From the NCBI GenBank assembly GCA_023229765.1, contig JALNYO010000003.1, positions 1 through 64,000 of the forward strand: a DNA stretch of 64,000 nucleotides. The letters run 5' to 3'. The notes beneath the pieces are model-generated. The model saw only the letters and a program-made list of their open reading frames with translations, ran no database searches and was not told the DNA's origin. The first letter of the stretch is position 1; each line of letters begins with the position of its first letter. Position numbers and translations under genes: made by a program. Shown here piece by piece: positions 8,098-16,186 of this stretch. Origin of the DNA: Syntrophales bacterium (GTDB lineage: Bacteria; Desulfobacterota; Syntrophia; Syntrophales; UBA5619).

Positions 8098-8779
8098 TAT
8101 TGAAAATCTCAGCAAATCTTATGGCAGGCAACAGGTTATGAAAAAGGTATCTCTGACGATCGCCTCGGAGATACGAGTCGTTTTGGGCCTGAATGGAAGC
8201 GGAAAGTCAACGATGCTCAAGGTTGTGGCGGGCATCCTGCAAGGCGATGAGGGGAAGATACACATTAACGGAACGGACATTGCCGGTTTTTCTCCTGAAG
8301 ATCGCCATGTTGGATATGTCCCCCAGCAGTCCTCGCTCTTCAGACACATGAACGTGAGGGATAATATCCGGTACTGCCTCCGGAACAAAAGGGGAGCTGA
8401 TGCAAATATCGGAAAACTGATTGAAATGCTTGGTCTTGAAGAGGTTCTTGATAAGAGGCCAGATGCTCTCAGCGGTGGATTTCAGAGCCGGGTCGCCCTG
8501 GCCCGCACGCTCGCTTCTCAGCCCCATGTCATGCTCATGGACGAACCGCTGAGCGATCTCGATCTCGCCATCAAGGAGAAGCTCCTGCCTGAATTTAAAC
8601 GTGTGCTCAAAACGCTGGGCGTGCCGGTGATCTACGTAACCCACGATCTGACCGAAGCGAACCTCCTGGGAGATCGCTTTTCCTGCATGATCGAAGGCGT
8701 TCTTACGAATGCTGATTCGGCGGAAACCGCCTTTGGGTTGATCAAGGAGAGCGTTTTAAGTAAAGATTTGCGAAAATAG
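8090..8779 (+). CDS. ABC transporter ATPase for tungstate/molybdate
   Basis: A compact 229-residue ATPase that energises the transporter. Walker A is GLNGSGKST, Walker B is HVMLMDEPLSDLD, and the switch histidine is in VIYVTHDL. The signature reads LSGGFQSRVALAR instead of the usual LSGGQ. The chain ends soon after the H-loop, so the C-terminal oxyanion-binding MOP domain of classical ModC is missing; this matches TupC/WtpC-like short forms. The ATG at 8090 has GGAGGAG just upstream, inside the end of the permease gene. Last gene of the operon; a hairpin follows at 8787. Confidence 0.88.
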   Translation: MLSIENLSKSYGRQQVMKKVSLTIASEIRVVLGLNGSGKSTMLKVVAGILQGDEGKIHINGTDIAGFSPEDRHVGYVPQQSSLFRHMNVRDNIRYCLRNKRGADANIGKLIEMLGLEEVLDKRPDALSGGFQSRVALARTLASQPHVMLMDEPLSDLDLAIKEKLLPEFKRVLKTLGVPVIYVTHDLTEANLLGDRFSCMIEGVLTNADSAETAFGLIKESVLSKDLRK

Positions 8780-8786
8780 ATTATAA

Positions 8787-8813
8787 TTATCCCCCGGGAA
8801 AGCCGGGGGATAA
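8787..8813. terminator. Bidirectional terminator between convergent genes
   Basis: A perfect 11-bp stem, TTATCCCCCGG and CCGGGGGATAA, with loop GAAAG. It lies between the end of the tungstate operon (plus) and the stop of the acyl-CoA ligase gene (minus). There is no strong T-run on either side, so efficiency is uncertain. Confidence 0.65.
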
Positions 8814-8822
8814 CCTTGCGAC

Positions 8823-10649
8823 TCATTTTTTGTAGAGTTCTTCCAGCAAATATCCGTATTTTTCGATGACCATCAGGCGTTTTAGCTTCATGGTCTGGGT
8901 GAGCATCCCGTTATCCACGGTAAAATCATCCAGGATAAACGCGAATTTGCGGGGAATTTCGTAAGAGCCAATGGTTTTTTTGAGATGGTTTTGCACCTCG
9001 GCGGTTAGCAGGTCCTTAAATTTTTGCCCGGCGGCATTGGCTGGATCAAAAAGGTCTTTCGGCTCGACCGACAAATTCAATTCTGCAGCTAAATTCTGCA
9101 ATAATTTCATGTCAGGCACAATCAGACCCACATTGTAGTCGTGTCCGGCCCCGGTGATCACTGCGTTCAAAATCCAAGGCAACACCTTCATTTCCAGCTC
9201 GATGGTCTCCGGATGGATATATTTGCCGTTGGCAAGCTTGTATTCTTCCTTGAAGCGGCCGGTGATATACAAAAATCCGTCATCATCGAGACGCCCGCGA
9301 TCCCCCGTGCGCACGCCCCTCATGCCGTTCATTTCCACAATTACTTCCCTGGTTTTTTCCGGTTTATTGTGGTAGCCGATCATGCATTGCGGGCCGAAAC
9401 AGAGGATCTCGCCATCGTCGCCGGTCTCGCCTGTGCGCGATCGATCAATGACGACTTTGGTTTTGTTGATCGGCTTGCCGACCGATCCCAGACGATTGCC
9501 CATTAATGGGGAATTGATCGTAATAGCCGGGGATGTTTCGCTCAAGCCATAGGCGTCATAGGTGGGAATCCCGACGTCGATAAAGAATTTTGCGATTTCC
9601 ACGTTCATCGAGGCGCTGCCGGTGACGGCGTTTTCAAGACGTCCTCCAAACCGGGCCCGAATCTTTTTCAAGACGATTGCATCCAGGAGCTTGTATTTTA
9701 GACTTGCTTTGCCTGTTTCTCGTTTCAGTTTTGCCGCCTCCAGTGCCATCTCAAAGAGGCGTAATTTTAACCCGCCTTCCGCCCTCATTTTGGCCCAGAC
9801 CCCGTTATAGACCTTGTTAAAGATGCGGGGCACGGTGATCATGAACGTGGGCTGGATTTTGGGCAAATCATCGATGAGAGTCTCAACCGAACCCATAATG
9901 CCAATGGAGCCGCCTCTTATCATAAAGGCGTGCAAATCGGCCGTTATTCCGAAGGTGTGCGCCCAGGGGAGCATGGAGATGCAGCGGCTCTTCTCGGTCA
10001 GGTTCAAAAACCAGGCCAGGCCGGCCTTGACATTTTCCGCCAGATTCCCATGCGAAAGCAGGACTCCCTTGGGTTCGCCCGTGGTCCCTGAGGTATATAT
10101 CAACAGAGCAACATCGGTGGGTTTCGGATGAAGAGCGGGTACAGGTTTCTCCCTGCCTTTTGTCTCCAAGGCTTCCAGCGAGTTTTCCCCTGAGCCCTCA
10201 ATCAGAAAAATTTGTTTCAAGGTTGGTATTTCACTGGGGAAATTCTTGACCTTCTCCAGCACCTCCGGTTTGGATACGAACAGAACCTTGATTTCGGCAT
10301 CCTTCACGATATACTGCCACATTGAAAGCAGCTCTTTTTCATACATGGGCACATAGGCGGCGCCCAAACCCTGGGTCGCCATCTCGCCGATCAGCCACTC
10401 CTTGCGATTATTGGCGATAATCCCGATTTTATCCCCCGGCTTAACGCCGATTGCCGCTAATCCTGCCCGTAAATTATTTACGCGAGCCGCGATTTGACCG
10501 TATGTCGTCCACTGGTAAACCCCCGCGCCGTCTTTCTCTCCGATTAATGGGTTGTTGGCAAATTTCGAGGCGCTGTTTTCAAAAATATCCACCAGATTAT
10601 CCGGCGCATCAAATTTGCTATTGTACTGGCCATATTCAAAAATCGCCAT
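8823..10649 (-). CDS. Long-chain acyl-CoA synthetase, AMP-forming (FAA1-type)
   Basis: A 608-residue adenylate-forming enzyme of the long-chain fatty acid CoA ligase group. It has LLIYTSGTTGEPKGVLLSH near residue 175, YGLSETSPA in the A5 region, and the hinge GVRTGDRGRLDDDGFLYITG with the FACS-type end ANGKYIHPE. The extra length relative to the 526-residue ligase at 1608 is typical of the FAA1/FadD15 branch. It would feed beta-oxidation together with the acyl-CoA dehydrogenase at 35430, though these genes are not adjacent. The ATG at 10649 follows AAGGAGAAAAG. It converges on the tungstate operon and diverges from the AOR cluster. Confidence 0.9.
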   Translation of the reverse strand: MAIFEYGQYNSKFDAPDNLVDIFENSASKFANNPLIGEKDGAGVYQWTTYGQIAARVNNLRAGLAAIGVKPGDKIGIIANNRKEWLIGEMATQGLGAAYVPMYEKELLSMWQYIVKDAEIKVLFVSKPEVLEKVKNFPSEIPTLKQIFLIEGSGENSLEALETKGREKPVPALHPKPTDVALLIYTSGTTGEPKGVLLSHGNLAENVKAGLAWFLNLTEKSRCISMLPWAHTFGITADLHAFMIRGGSIGIMGSVETLIDDLPKIQPTFMITVPRIFNKVYNGVWAKMRAEGGLKLRLFEMALEAAKLKRETGKASLKYKLLDAIVLKKIRARFGGRLENAVTGSASMNVEIAKFFIDVGIPTYDAYGLSETSPAITINSPLMGNRLGSVGKPINKTKVVIDRSRTGETGDDGEILCFGPQCMIGYHNKPEKTREVIVEMNGMRGVRTGDRGRLDDDGFLYITGRFKEEYKLANGKYIHPETIELEMKVLPWILNAVITGAGHDYNVGLIVPDMKLLQNLAAELNLSVEPKDLFDPANAAGQKFKDLLTAEVQNHLKKTIGSYEIPRKFAFILDDFTVDNGMLTQTMKLKRLMVIEKYGYLLEELYKK

Positions 10650-10694
10650 AATTCTTTTCTCCTTTTCGAGTGGTATAGTTTTGCCGCTATCTAT

Positions 10695-10722
10695 TTGAGT
10701 GTATTTTCATAATGCGTATAAT
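10695..10722 (+). promoter_or_regulatory. Candidate distal promoter of AOR cluster
   Basis: TTGAGT at 10695-10700, a 16-base spacer and a perfect TATAAT at 10717-10722. It would give a leader of over 200 bases before the AOR gene. Confidence 0.45.
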
Positions 10723-10813
10723 CCAGAGATGGCGCCAATGCCTTCCATACAGAGCGAGTATAGGAGGGCTGTTTTTGTCTGTCAAGGCATATCTGAGGTT
10801 TTCTGAAAAGGCA

Positions 10814-10842
10814 TTGACAGGGGGTATTTATCGGCGTATCTG
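10814..10842 (+). promoter_or_regulatory. Candidate proximal promoter of AOR cluster
   Basis: A perfect TTGACA at 10814-10819, a 17-base spacer and TATCTG at 10837-10842, about 100 bases before the AOR start. No molybdenum- or tungsten-cofactor riboswitch was recognised in the leader that follows. Confidence 0.55.
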
Positions 10843-10944
10843 GAAAAACATATCATTGTGGCCGTACACAGAGAACAAACATCAGCCCAGCGCGCCGGAA
10901 GAAACAGTTCACTTAACTCGCAAATCAAAGAAAGGAGTATCATC

Positions 10945-12714
10945 ATGACAGCTTGTATCTTGCGCATCAACATGAACGATCTGACCTATCGCGTCGAAGA
11001 CGTCCCGGAAGCCTACAAGAATCTGGGTGGGCGCGGACTGACTTCGTCTATTGTCGCCGACGAGGTTCCGCCGCTGTGCCATCCCCTCGGCCCCAACAAC
11101 AAGCTTGTCTTTGCGCCGGGCATGGTGACGGGCACGGTTGCGCCCACGTCGGCTCGCGTCTCGGCCGGGGCAAAGTCGCCCTTGACCGGCGGCATCAAGG
11201 AGTCCAATGCCGGCACCTCGTGGGCGCGCGACCTGGCGACGCTGCAGGTCAAGGCTATTGTGGTCGAGGGCCAGCCCAAGGGAAAAGGCAAGTTCTGGGG
11301 CGTCCATCTTGCCTGGGACGCAGCGGCCGGCAAGCCTAAAGTTGAGTTCTTCGACGCGGCTGAATATGCAGGTAAGAATCTGTACGAGGTATTCCCGAAG
11401 GTTTACGAACGGTTCGGGAACAAGGTTGTCATCGCCGGATGCGGCGTGGCGGGTGAACATGGCTACGCTAACTCGGGCATAGCGTACAACGACGAATTCC
11501 GACGTCCCAGCCGTTATTCTGGGCGCGGCGGTTTGGGCGCTGTCATGGCCGGTAAGGGACTCAAGCTGATAGTCATCAACAACGACGGCGCTCCCGGCGT
11601 GTCCATTGCCGACAAGTCCCTGTTTGATCAGGGACGTAAGAAGCTGGTGAATGCCCTTTTGACCCACGACATCACCAAGCCCAAAGGCACTCTGAACACT
11701 TACGGCACGGCGGCCTTAATCAATGTTCTCAACGAGGCCGGCGGTCTGCCCACCCGCAACTTTTCCAGCGGCCGCTTTGAAGGCGCCGGCAGCATCGCGG
11801 GCGAGGCCATCTTTGATGGGGTCAAAGAACGTACCGGCAAGGAAACGTACAACCATGGCTGCAGCCCCGGCTGCGTGATCCAGTGCTCGAACACCTGGTA
11901 CAAACCCGATGGCACGGAGCATACCTCCTGCGTCGAGTACGAGTCGGCCTGGGCGTTGGGCGCCGACTGCGGCATCGACAATCTGGACGATGTGGCGGAG
12001 ATGATTCATCTGTGCAATGCCTATGGTCTGGACACGATCGAAACCGGCACCGCCATCGCCGTCGCGATGGAAGGCGGCGTGATCAAGTTTGGCGACAGCA
12101 AGGGGGCGATCAACCTGGTAGAGGAGATGGGCAAAGCGACCCCGATGGGCCGGATCCTGGGCGGCGGCACTGAGCTTGCCGGCAAGGCTTTTGGCGTGAT
12201 CCATGTGCCCACGGTCAAGGGCCAGAGCATGCCTGCCTATGAGCCGCGCGCCGTCAAGGGCATGGGTGTCACCTATGCCACCACCACCATGGGTGCCGAC
12301 CACACCGCCGGCTACACCGTCGCGCCCGAAATCCTGGGCGTCATGGGCAAGCAGGACCCGCTCAGTCCGGAGGGCAAGGCCGCCTTGAGTCGCGCGTTTC
12401 AGGCGACTACGGCCTTCATTGATTCCAGCGGTCACTGCTTGTTCATCGCCTTCGCCATTCTCGACATTGCCAGCGGCTATGAAGGCATGGTCGAAGAGAC
12501 CAACGGCGTTCTGGGCACCAACTGGAGCGCGGACGACATCCTCGCCCTGGGCGGATCCATCTTGAAGAAGGAGCGCGCGTTCAACGAGGCAGCCGGTATC
12601 GGCAAGGCCGCCGACCGCCTCCCCGAGTTCATGACAATGGAGCCGTTGCCGCCGCACAACCAAGTCTTTGATGTGCCGGCCAGCGCTTTGGATTCGGTCT
12701 TCGCAGAGCTGTAG
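10945..12714 (+). CDS. aor: Tungsten aldehyde:ferredoxin oxidoreductase
   Basis: A 589-residue cytoplasmic enzyme of the AOR family, which oxidises aldehydes to acids with ferredoxin as acceptor, or runs in reverse. The tungstopterin-binding N-terminal domain begins ILRINMNDLTYRVEDVPEAY with YLGGRGL-type NLGGRGL at residues 26-32. Cluster ligands are C306, C310, C314 (CSPGCVIQC) and C498 (DSSGHC). The first spacing is CX3C rather than the CX2C of the classic Pyrococcus enzyme, so it may belong to another AOR subgroup. The ATG at 10945 has AAAGGAG upstream. It leads a cluster with a radical SAM protein and two MoaD-like proteins. Its codon use is more GC-rich at third positions than that of the surrounding genes by eye, which may indicate transfer. 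Confidence 0.92.
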   Translation: MTACILRINMNDLTYRVEDVPEAYKNLGGRGLTSSIVADEVPPLCHPLGPNNKLVFAPGMVTGTVAPTSARVSAGAKSPLTGGIKESNAGTSWARDLATLQVKAIVVEGQPKGKGKFWGVHLAWDAAAGKPKVEFFDAAEYAGKNLYEVFPKVYERFGNKVVIAGCGVAGEHGYANSGIAYNDEFRRPSRYSGRGGLGAVMAGKGLKLIVINNDGAPGVSIADKSLFDQGRKKLVNALLTHDITKPKGTLNTYGTAALINVLNEAGGLPTRNFSSGRFEGAGSIAGEAIFDGVKERTGKETYNHGCSPGCVIQCSNTWYKPDGTEHTSCVEYESAWALGADCGIDNLDDVAEMIHLCNAYGLDTIETGTAIAVAMEGGVIKFGDSKGAINLVEEMGKATPMGRILGGGTELAGKAFGVIHVPTVKGQSMPAYEPRAVKGMGVTYATTTMGADHTAGYTVAPEILGVMGKQDPLSPEGKAALSRAFQATTAFIDSSGHCLFIAFAILDIASGYEGMVEETNGVLGTNWSADDILALGGSILKKERAFNEAAGIGKAADRLPEFMTMEPLPPHNQVFDVPASALDSVFAEL

Positions 12715-12731
12715 CAGATTGCAGCATAAAT

Positions 12732-12760
12732 ACGGGCGGGGCAACAACTGCCCTGCCCGT
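12732..12760 (+). terminator. Hairpin between aor and the radical SAM gene
   Basis: A 12-bp stem (ACGGGCGGGGCA and TGCCCTGCCCGT, one G-T pair) with loop ACAAC, followed by TTGCTTCT. It starts 18 bases after the AOR stop and probably lowers transcription into the accessory genes or protects the aor mRNA end. Confidence 0.6.
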
Positions 12761-12776
12761 TTGCTTCTGAGGCAAG

Positions 12777-13964
12777 ATGCCCAAAATTATAACCGATAGT
12801 AAGGGCCGGTTGGCTCTGCCCGAAGATTTTGTCAAACGCCGCCGCCTTGCCGCCCACCGGGAATACTGGCTGGACGAGCGTGAAGGAGAGCTCATTTTTC
12901 GCCCCCGCCTTCCCGACGCGCGCAAGCTGTACATCGAGCCGACAACCCGCTGCAATCTCCATTGCCGCACCTGCATCCGCAATGTCTGGAGCGACCCCGA
13001 GGCCGAGATGTCCATGGAGACGTTCCGGCGCCTGGTAGAAGGCCTGGAGGTTTTGCCCAACCTGACCCGCGTCGATTTTACCGGTTTGGGCGAACCTCTG
13101 TCGCATCCCAACATCATGGAAATGATTGAGGCCATGCGCAGGCGCGGCCTGGCAGTCAGCGTCGGCTCCAATGGTTTGCTGCTCAATCAGGAAAAGGCGC
13201 GCGAGCTGGTCAGGCTGGGAGTGGATCGCCTAATTGTGTCCGTTGACGGAGTAAGGCCCGAGACCTACGCCGGCATCCGCGGCGCGCTGCTTTTCGATGT
13301 CATAGGCAACATCCGCGGCCTGAATGAAGTTAAACGCGAACTCGGTTCTCTGTTTCCGGCGCTTGGGATAGAGTTTGTCGTTTTGAAAAGCAATGCGGCA
13401 GAGCTGTCCGAGTTCACCGGACTGGCGGCGCGGCTGAATGCGGCAAGCGTGCTCGTCAGCAACGTGCTTGCCTATACGGAGGAGATGCGCGAAGAAATCC
13501 TCTACGGTTACGATCCGCGTTCCCCCTTCCGGGCAGGCGGCTGGCCGGTCAAGGGCGATAACTGGGTGATGCTGGGGGCTTTGGGGCTGCCGCGCATGCA
13601 TTGGGGCGCGGAGCGGCGCTGCCGCTTCGTGGCGGATAACGCCCTCGTGGTCGGTTGGGATGGCGGCGTTGCTCCCTGCTATGTCCTGTCCCACAACTAT
13701 AGCTATTTTGCCATAGACGGTCGGAAAAAACTGGTAAGTCGCTATCTGTTAGGCAATGTCAATCAGCAGTCCCTGTCGGAAATCTGGATGGCTGAGGACT
13801 ATGTGCGCTTTCGCGGCGAAGTGCGGGGTTTTCATTTTCCCGCTTGCCCCAACTGCGACTTACGGGCAAGCTGCGACCTGCGCGAGCGCAACGAAGGGTG
13901 CTGGGGCTGGAATCCGTCTTGCGCCGACTGTCTGTGGGCGCAAGACATTGTCAGATGTTCATGA
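12777..13964 (+). CDS. Radical SAM protein, AOR cofactor-modifying (Cmo-like)
   Basis: A 395-residue radical SAM enzyme. The SAM cluster motif is CNLHCRTC near residues 60-67 (TTRCNLHCRTCIRN). The C-terminal part is rich in Cys (CYVLSHNYSYF, CPNCDLRASCDLRERNEGC, CADCLWAQDIVRC), as in SPASM-type domains that bind extra clusters. Proteins like this sit beside tungsten oxidoreductase genes and are annotated as tungsten cofactor modifying proteins; the reaction is not established. Residues 5-48 (ITDSKGRLALPEDF onward) look like an AbrB/SpoVT-type swapped-hairpin domain placed before the radical SAM barrel. The ATG at 12777 has only a short GAGG upstream. The MoaD-like gene follows after seven bases. 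Confidence 0.88.
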   Translation: MPKIITDSKGRLALPEDFVKRRRLAAHREYWLDEREGELIFRPRLPDARKLYIEPTTRCNLHCRTCIRNVWSDPEAEMSMETFRRLVEGLEVLPNLTRVDFTGLGEPLSHPNIMEMIEAMRRRGLAVSVGSNGLLLNQEKARELVRLGVDRLIVSVDGVRPETYAGIRGALLFDVIGNIRGLNEVKRELGSLFPALGIEFVVLKSNAAELSEFTGLAARLNAASVLVSNVLAYTEEMREEILYGYDPRSPFRAGGWPVKGDNWVMLGALGLPRMHWGAERRCRFVADNALVVGWDGGVAPCYVLSHNYSYFAIDGRKKLVSRYLLGNVNQQSLSEIWMAEDYVRFRGEVRGFHFPACPNCDLRASCDLRERNEGCWGWNPSCADCLWAQDIVRCS

Positions 13965-13971
13965 GGCGAAT

Positions 13972-14211
13972 ATGCGCGTTCAAACGAAACTTTTTGCCAC
14001 CTTGCGCCATTACGCTCCCGGCGCGTCGGTCGGACGTCCCTTTGAAGTTGACCTGGCGGAGGGAGCTACCGTAGCGGATTTGATCCGTCAGTTGGACGTG
14101 CCTGCTGAAGAAGTGAAGATGGTTTACGTCAATGCCCGCGCCCGGCCTGTGGATTGGCCTCTGGAAGCCGGCAGTGAAGTCGGGATCTTTCCGCTGATTG
14201 GAGGGGGATAG
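13972..14211 (+). CDS. MoaD/ThiS-family sulfur carrier protein
   Basis: A 79-residue beta-grasp protein starting MRVQTKLFATLRHYAPG and ending PLIGGG, so the C-terminal Gly-Gly needed for thiocarboxylate formation is present. It probably supplies sulfur for the dithiolene of the pterin cofactor, or a related step specific to the tungsten enzyme. It lies eight bases... no overlap with the radical SAM stop, and a GAGG that spans that stop acts as its ribosome-binding site. No dedicated MoaE or adenylating partner is visible in the window, so these would be supplied from elsewhere. Confidence 0.88.
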   Translation: MRVQTKLFATLRHYAPGASVGRPFEVDLAEGATVADLIRQLDVPAEEVKMVYVNARARPVDWPLEAGSEVGIFPLIGGG

Positions 14212-14212
14212 C

Positions 14213-14587
14213 GTGTCGGATGTTGCAATAGATGCCTGGCTCTATGGCGCTTTGGCGCTTTACGGCGGCCAGTCGGGCGAGGGGAGGAGCTACGCCAACC
14301 TGCAGGTGCGCCTGCCGGCGGGAAGCACAGTTAATGATTTAATGGCCCGCCTGAAAATGCCGACGGAGGAGCGGGGGATTACGTTCATCAATGGCAAGTT
14401 GAGCGCCATGCCCGGTCTGCAGCCGGATTTGAGTCACGTTTTGTGCGACGGCGACCGTGTGGCCTTTTTTGATCCCCGGAGCATGTGGCCGTTCCAATAC
14501 CGGAATGGTGTGCCCATGGTCGGCGAGATGGCCGACGCGATGCAGGCAAGCCAAGACCATGGCTTACATCACACTTATAAAGCCTGA
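14213..14587 (+). CDS. Second MoaD-like protein with C-terminal extension
   Basis: A 124-residue protein read from a GTG at 14213, which has GGAGGGGG five bases upstream, one base after the stop of the first moaD gene. Residues about 20-90 resemble a beta-grasp fold (YANLQVRLPAGSTVNDLMARL, then GITFINGKLSAMPG and LCDGDRVAFFDP). It lacks the terminal Gly-Gly and instead carries a His/Met-rich tail (MWPFQYRNGVPMVGEM and DHGLHHTYKA). It therefore probably cannot act as a sulfur carrier by the normal mechanism and may be a structural or assembly partner of AOR. Such paired genes occur in AOR neighbourhoods; the function is unknown. Confidence 0.78.
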   Translation: MSDVAIDAWLYGALALYGGQSGEGRSYANLQVRLPAGSTVNDLMARLKMPTEERGITFINGKLSAMPGLQPDLSHVLCDGDRVAFFDPRSMWPFQYRNGVPMVGEMADAMQASQDHGLHHTYKA

Positions 14588-14595
14588 CACCCACT

Positions 14596-14653
14596 AAACG
14601 CCCGTTTGAGACGCAGCGTGTCTCTCCAATGACTGACTCGGGCGCGAGCGTTT
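14596..14653. terminator. Nested hairpins between convergent operons
   Basis: A 7-bp hairpin (GAGACGC, loop AGC, GTGTCTC at 14608-14624) lies inside a loose outer pair (AAACGCCCG at 14596 and CGGGCG..GCGTTT at 14639-14653). It sits between the end of the AOR cluster and nuoN and may stop transcripts from both sides. Confidence 0.4.
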
Positions 14654-14676
14654 ATCTTCGGCACGGACCTTCCTGC

Positions 14677-16134
14677 TTACATAAAAATATTGGTCGAGCT
14701 GTGCGCAATCATCAGAAACACGCGCGGGAAAATACCGAGATAGAAAACCGCCGCAACGCTGATGGCGATGGCAACCGTGGAGCCGATGGAAAAATCGGGA
14801 ATGCCGATCTCCGCTTCCGGTTCCTTGAAGTACATGTACATGATGACCCGCAGGTAGTAATAGACGGCAACCACGCTGTTCAGCACCCCGATTACCGCAA
14901 GCCAGTAATAACCGGAACGGATCGCGTCGGTCAGGACATAGAACTTGCCCATGAAGCCGGCCAGCGGGGGAACGCCCGCCAGGGAGAGGAGAAAGACCGC
15001 CATCGCCGCCGCAATCACCGGGTGTCTGCCGGCGAGACCGGCGTAGGATTCGATGCCGGTGTTCGGAAAGCCCTTGTGTCCCAGGATCATTACAATCGCA
15101 AAGGCGCCGATTGTCATGAAGCTATAGACGAGCAGATAATACAGAACAGTGGAGGAAAGGGAGCGGTCCCCGATGGTCATGGCGATCAGGATGTACCCGG
15201 CGTGGGCGATGCTCGAATAGGCGAGCATTCTTTTGACGTCGTTCTGGCGGAGCGCGGTAAGGTTTCCCAGGGTCATCGTGGCGACGGCGAGGATCCATAA
15301 CATAAATGTCCATCCTGGCAGAAAGGGATGAAACGCCGTGTACAGAACCCTCAAAAACGCGCCGAACGCGGCGGCCTTGACGCCGGTTGCCATATAGGCG
15401 GTGATCGAAGTCGGCGCCCCCTCATAGACGTCAGGCGTCCACATGTGAAAAGGCACGGAGGCTGTTTTGAAGCCGAAGCCGACAATTAAAAGGGCCAGAC
15501 CCGCCATGAAGGTGGGCGTCGCCATAAAGTTGCCGCTGTTTAAGTATCCGGCGATTTCCCGGATATCAAGCATGCCGGTAGTCCCGTAAATCAGGGCCAT
15601 GCCGTACAGAAGAAAGGCGGTGGCAAAGGCGCCGAGCAGGAAATATTTGAGGGAGGCCTCCATGGATTTGGCGTTCCCGCCCATCAGACCGCAGAGGATA
15701 TAGATGGAGATTGACATCAACTCCAAACCGATAAAGATGGTGATAAAGTTGTTCGATGACACCATGATCATCATTCCGAGCGTTCCGAAGAGAAGCAGGG
15801 CGTAATACTCCCCCCGGACAATATCCTCCCGGTCAACGTACCGGTAGGATAGCAGGGTGACAAGAATCAGGATGGAAAGGGCAACTCCCCGGAAGAATAC
15901 CCCGAAATTGTCGATTGTATAGAGATGGTTGAAGATGTCCAGATTGCCGTTCCATAACTGAAATGTGTAATAAAGCGCGATGATGGCCCCGATAAGCGGC
16001 ATGGCCTCGACCAGAAGCCAGGTGCCGTTCTTTTTGCGCAACAGGGTCAAAAGGAGCGTGGCGATCGCGAAGACGGTGATGACAATCTCCGGGATGAGCC
16101 ATCCAAAGTCCATTTCAGGTATCTGTACAACCAT
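14677..16134 (-). CDS. nuoN: Complex I subunit NuoN
   Basis: A 485-residue antiporter-like proton-pumping subunit of NADH:quinone oxidoreductase, with about 14 helices. The conserved core includes GLELMSISIYILCGL, the lysine-bearing EASLKYFLLGAFATAFLLYG, and GFGFKTASVPFHMWTPDVYE. The ATG at 16134 has TAGGA seven bases upstream. It is the last gene of the 13-gene nuo operon, 52 bases after nuoM. Normal length for the family. Confidence 0.95.
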   Translation of the reverse strand: MVVQIPEMDFGWLIPEIVITVFAIATLLLTLLRKKNGTWLLVEAMPLIGAIIALYYTFQLWNGNLDIFNHLYTIDNFGVFFRGVALSILILVTLLSYRYVDREDIVRGEYYALLLFGTLGMMIMVSSNNFITIFIGLELMSISIYILCGLMGGNAKSMEASLKYFLLGAFATAFLLYGMALIYGTTGMLDIREIAGYLNSGNFMATPTFMAGLALLIVGFGFKTASVPFHMWTPDVYEGAPTSITAYMATGVKAAAFGAFLRVLYTAFHPFLPGWTFMLWILAVATMTLGNLTALRQNDVKRMLAYSSIAHAGYILIAMTIGDRSLSSTVLYYLLVYSFMTIGAFAIVMILGHKGFPNTGIESYAGLAGRHPVIAAAMAVFLLSLAGVPPLAGFMGKFYVLTDAIRSGYYWLAVIGVLNSVVAVYYYLRVIMYMYFKEPEAEIGIPDFSIGSTVAIAISVAAVFYLGIFPRVFLMIAHSSTNIFM

Positions 16135-16186
16135 AATTTCCTACCTTTTCGTATTAGTCGAAAAAATTTTATGAAATCCGTTCATT

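Noticed and set aside
10843..10944. Molybdenum/tungsten cofactor riboswitch in the aor leader
   Set aside because: No conserved multi-stem pattern could be recognised by eye; a covariance model search (Rfam Moco_RNA_motif) would decide it.
11716..12747. 343-codon minus-strand frame opposite aor
   Set aside because: Shadow of the strongly supported aldehyde ferredoxin oxidoreductase gene.
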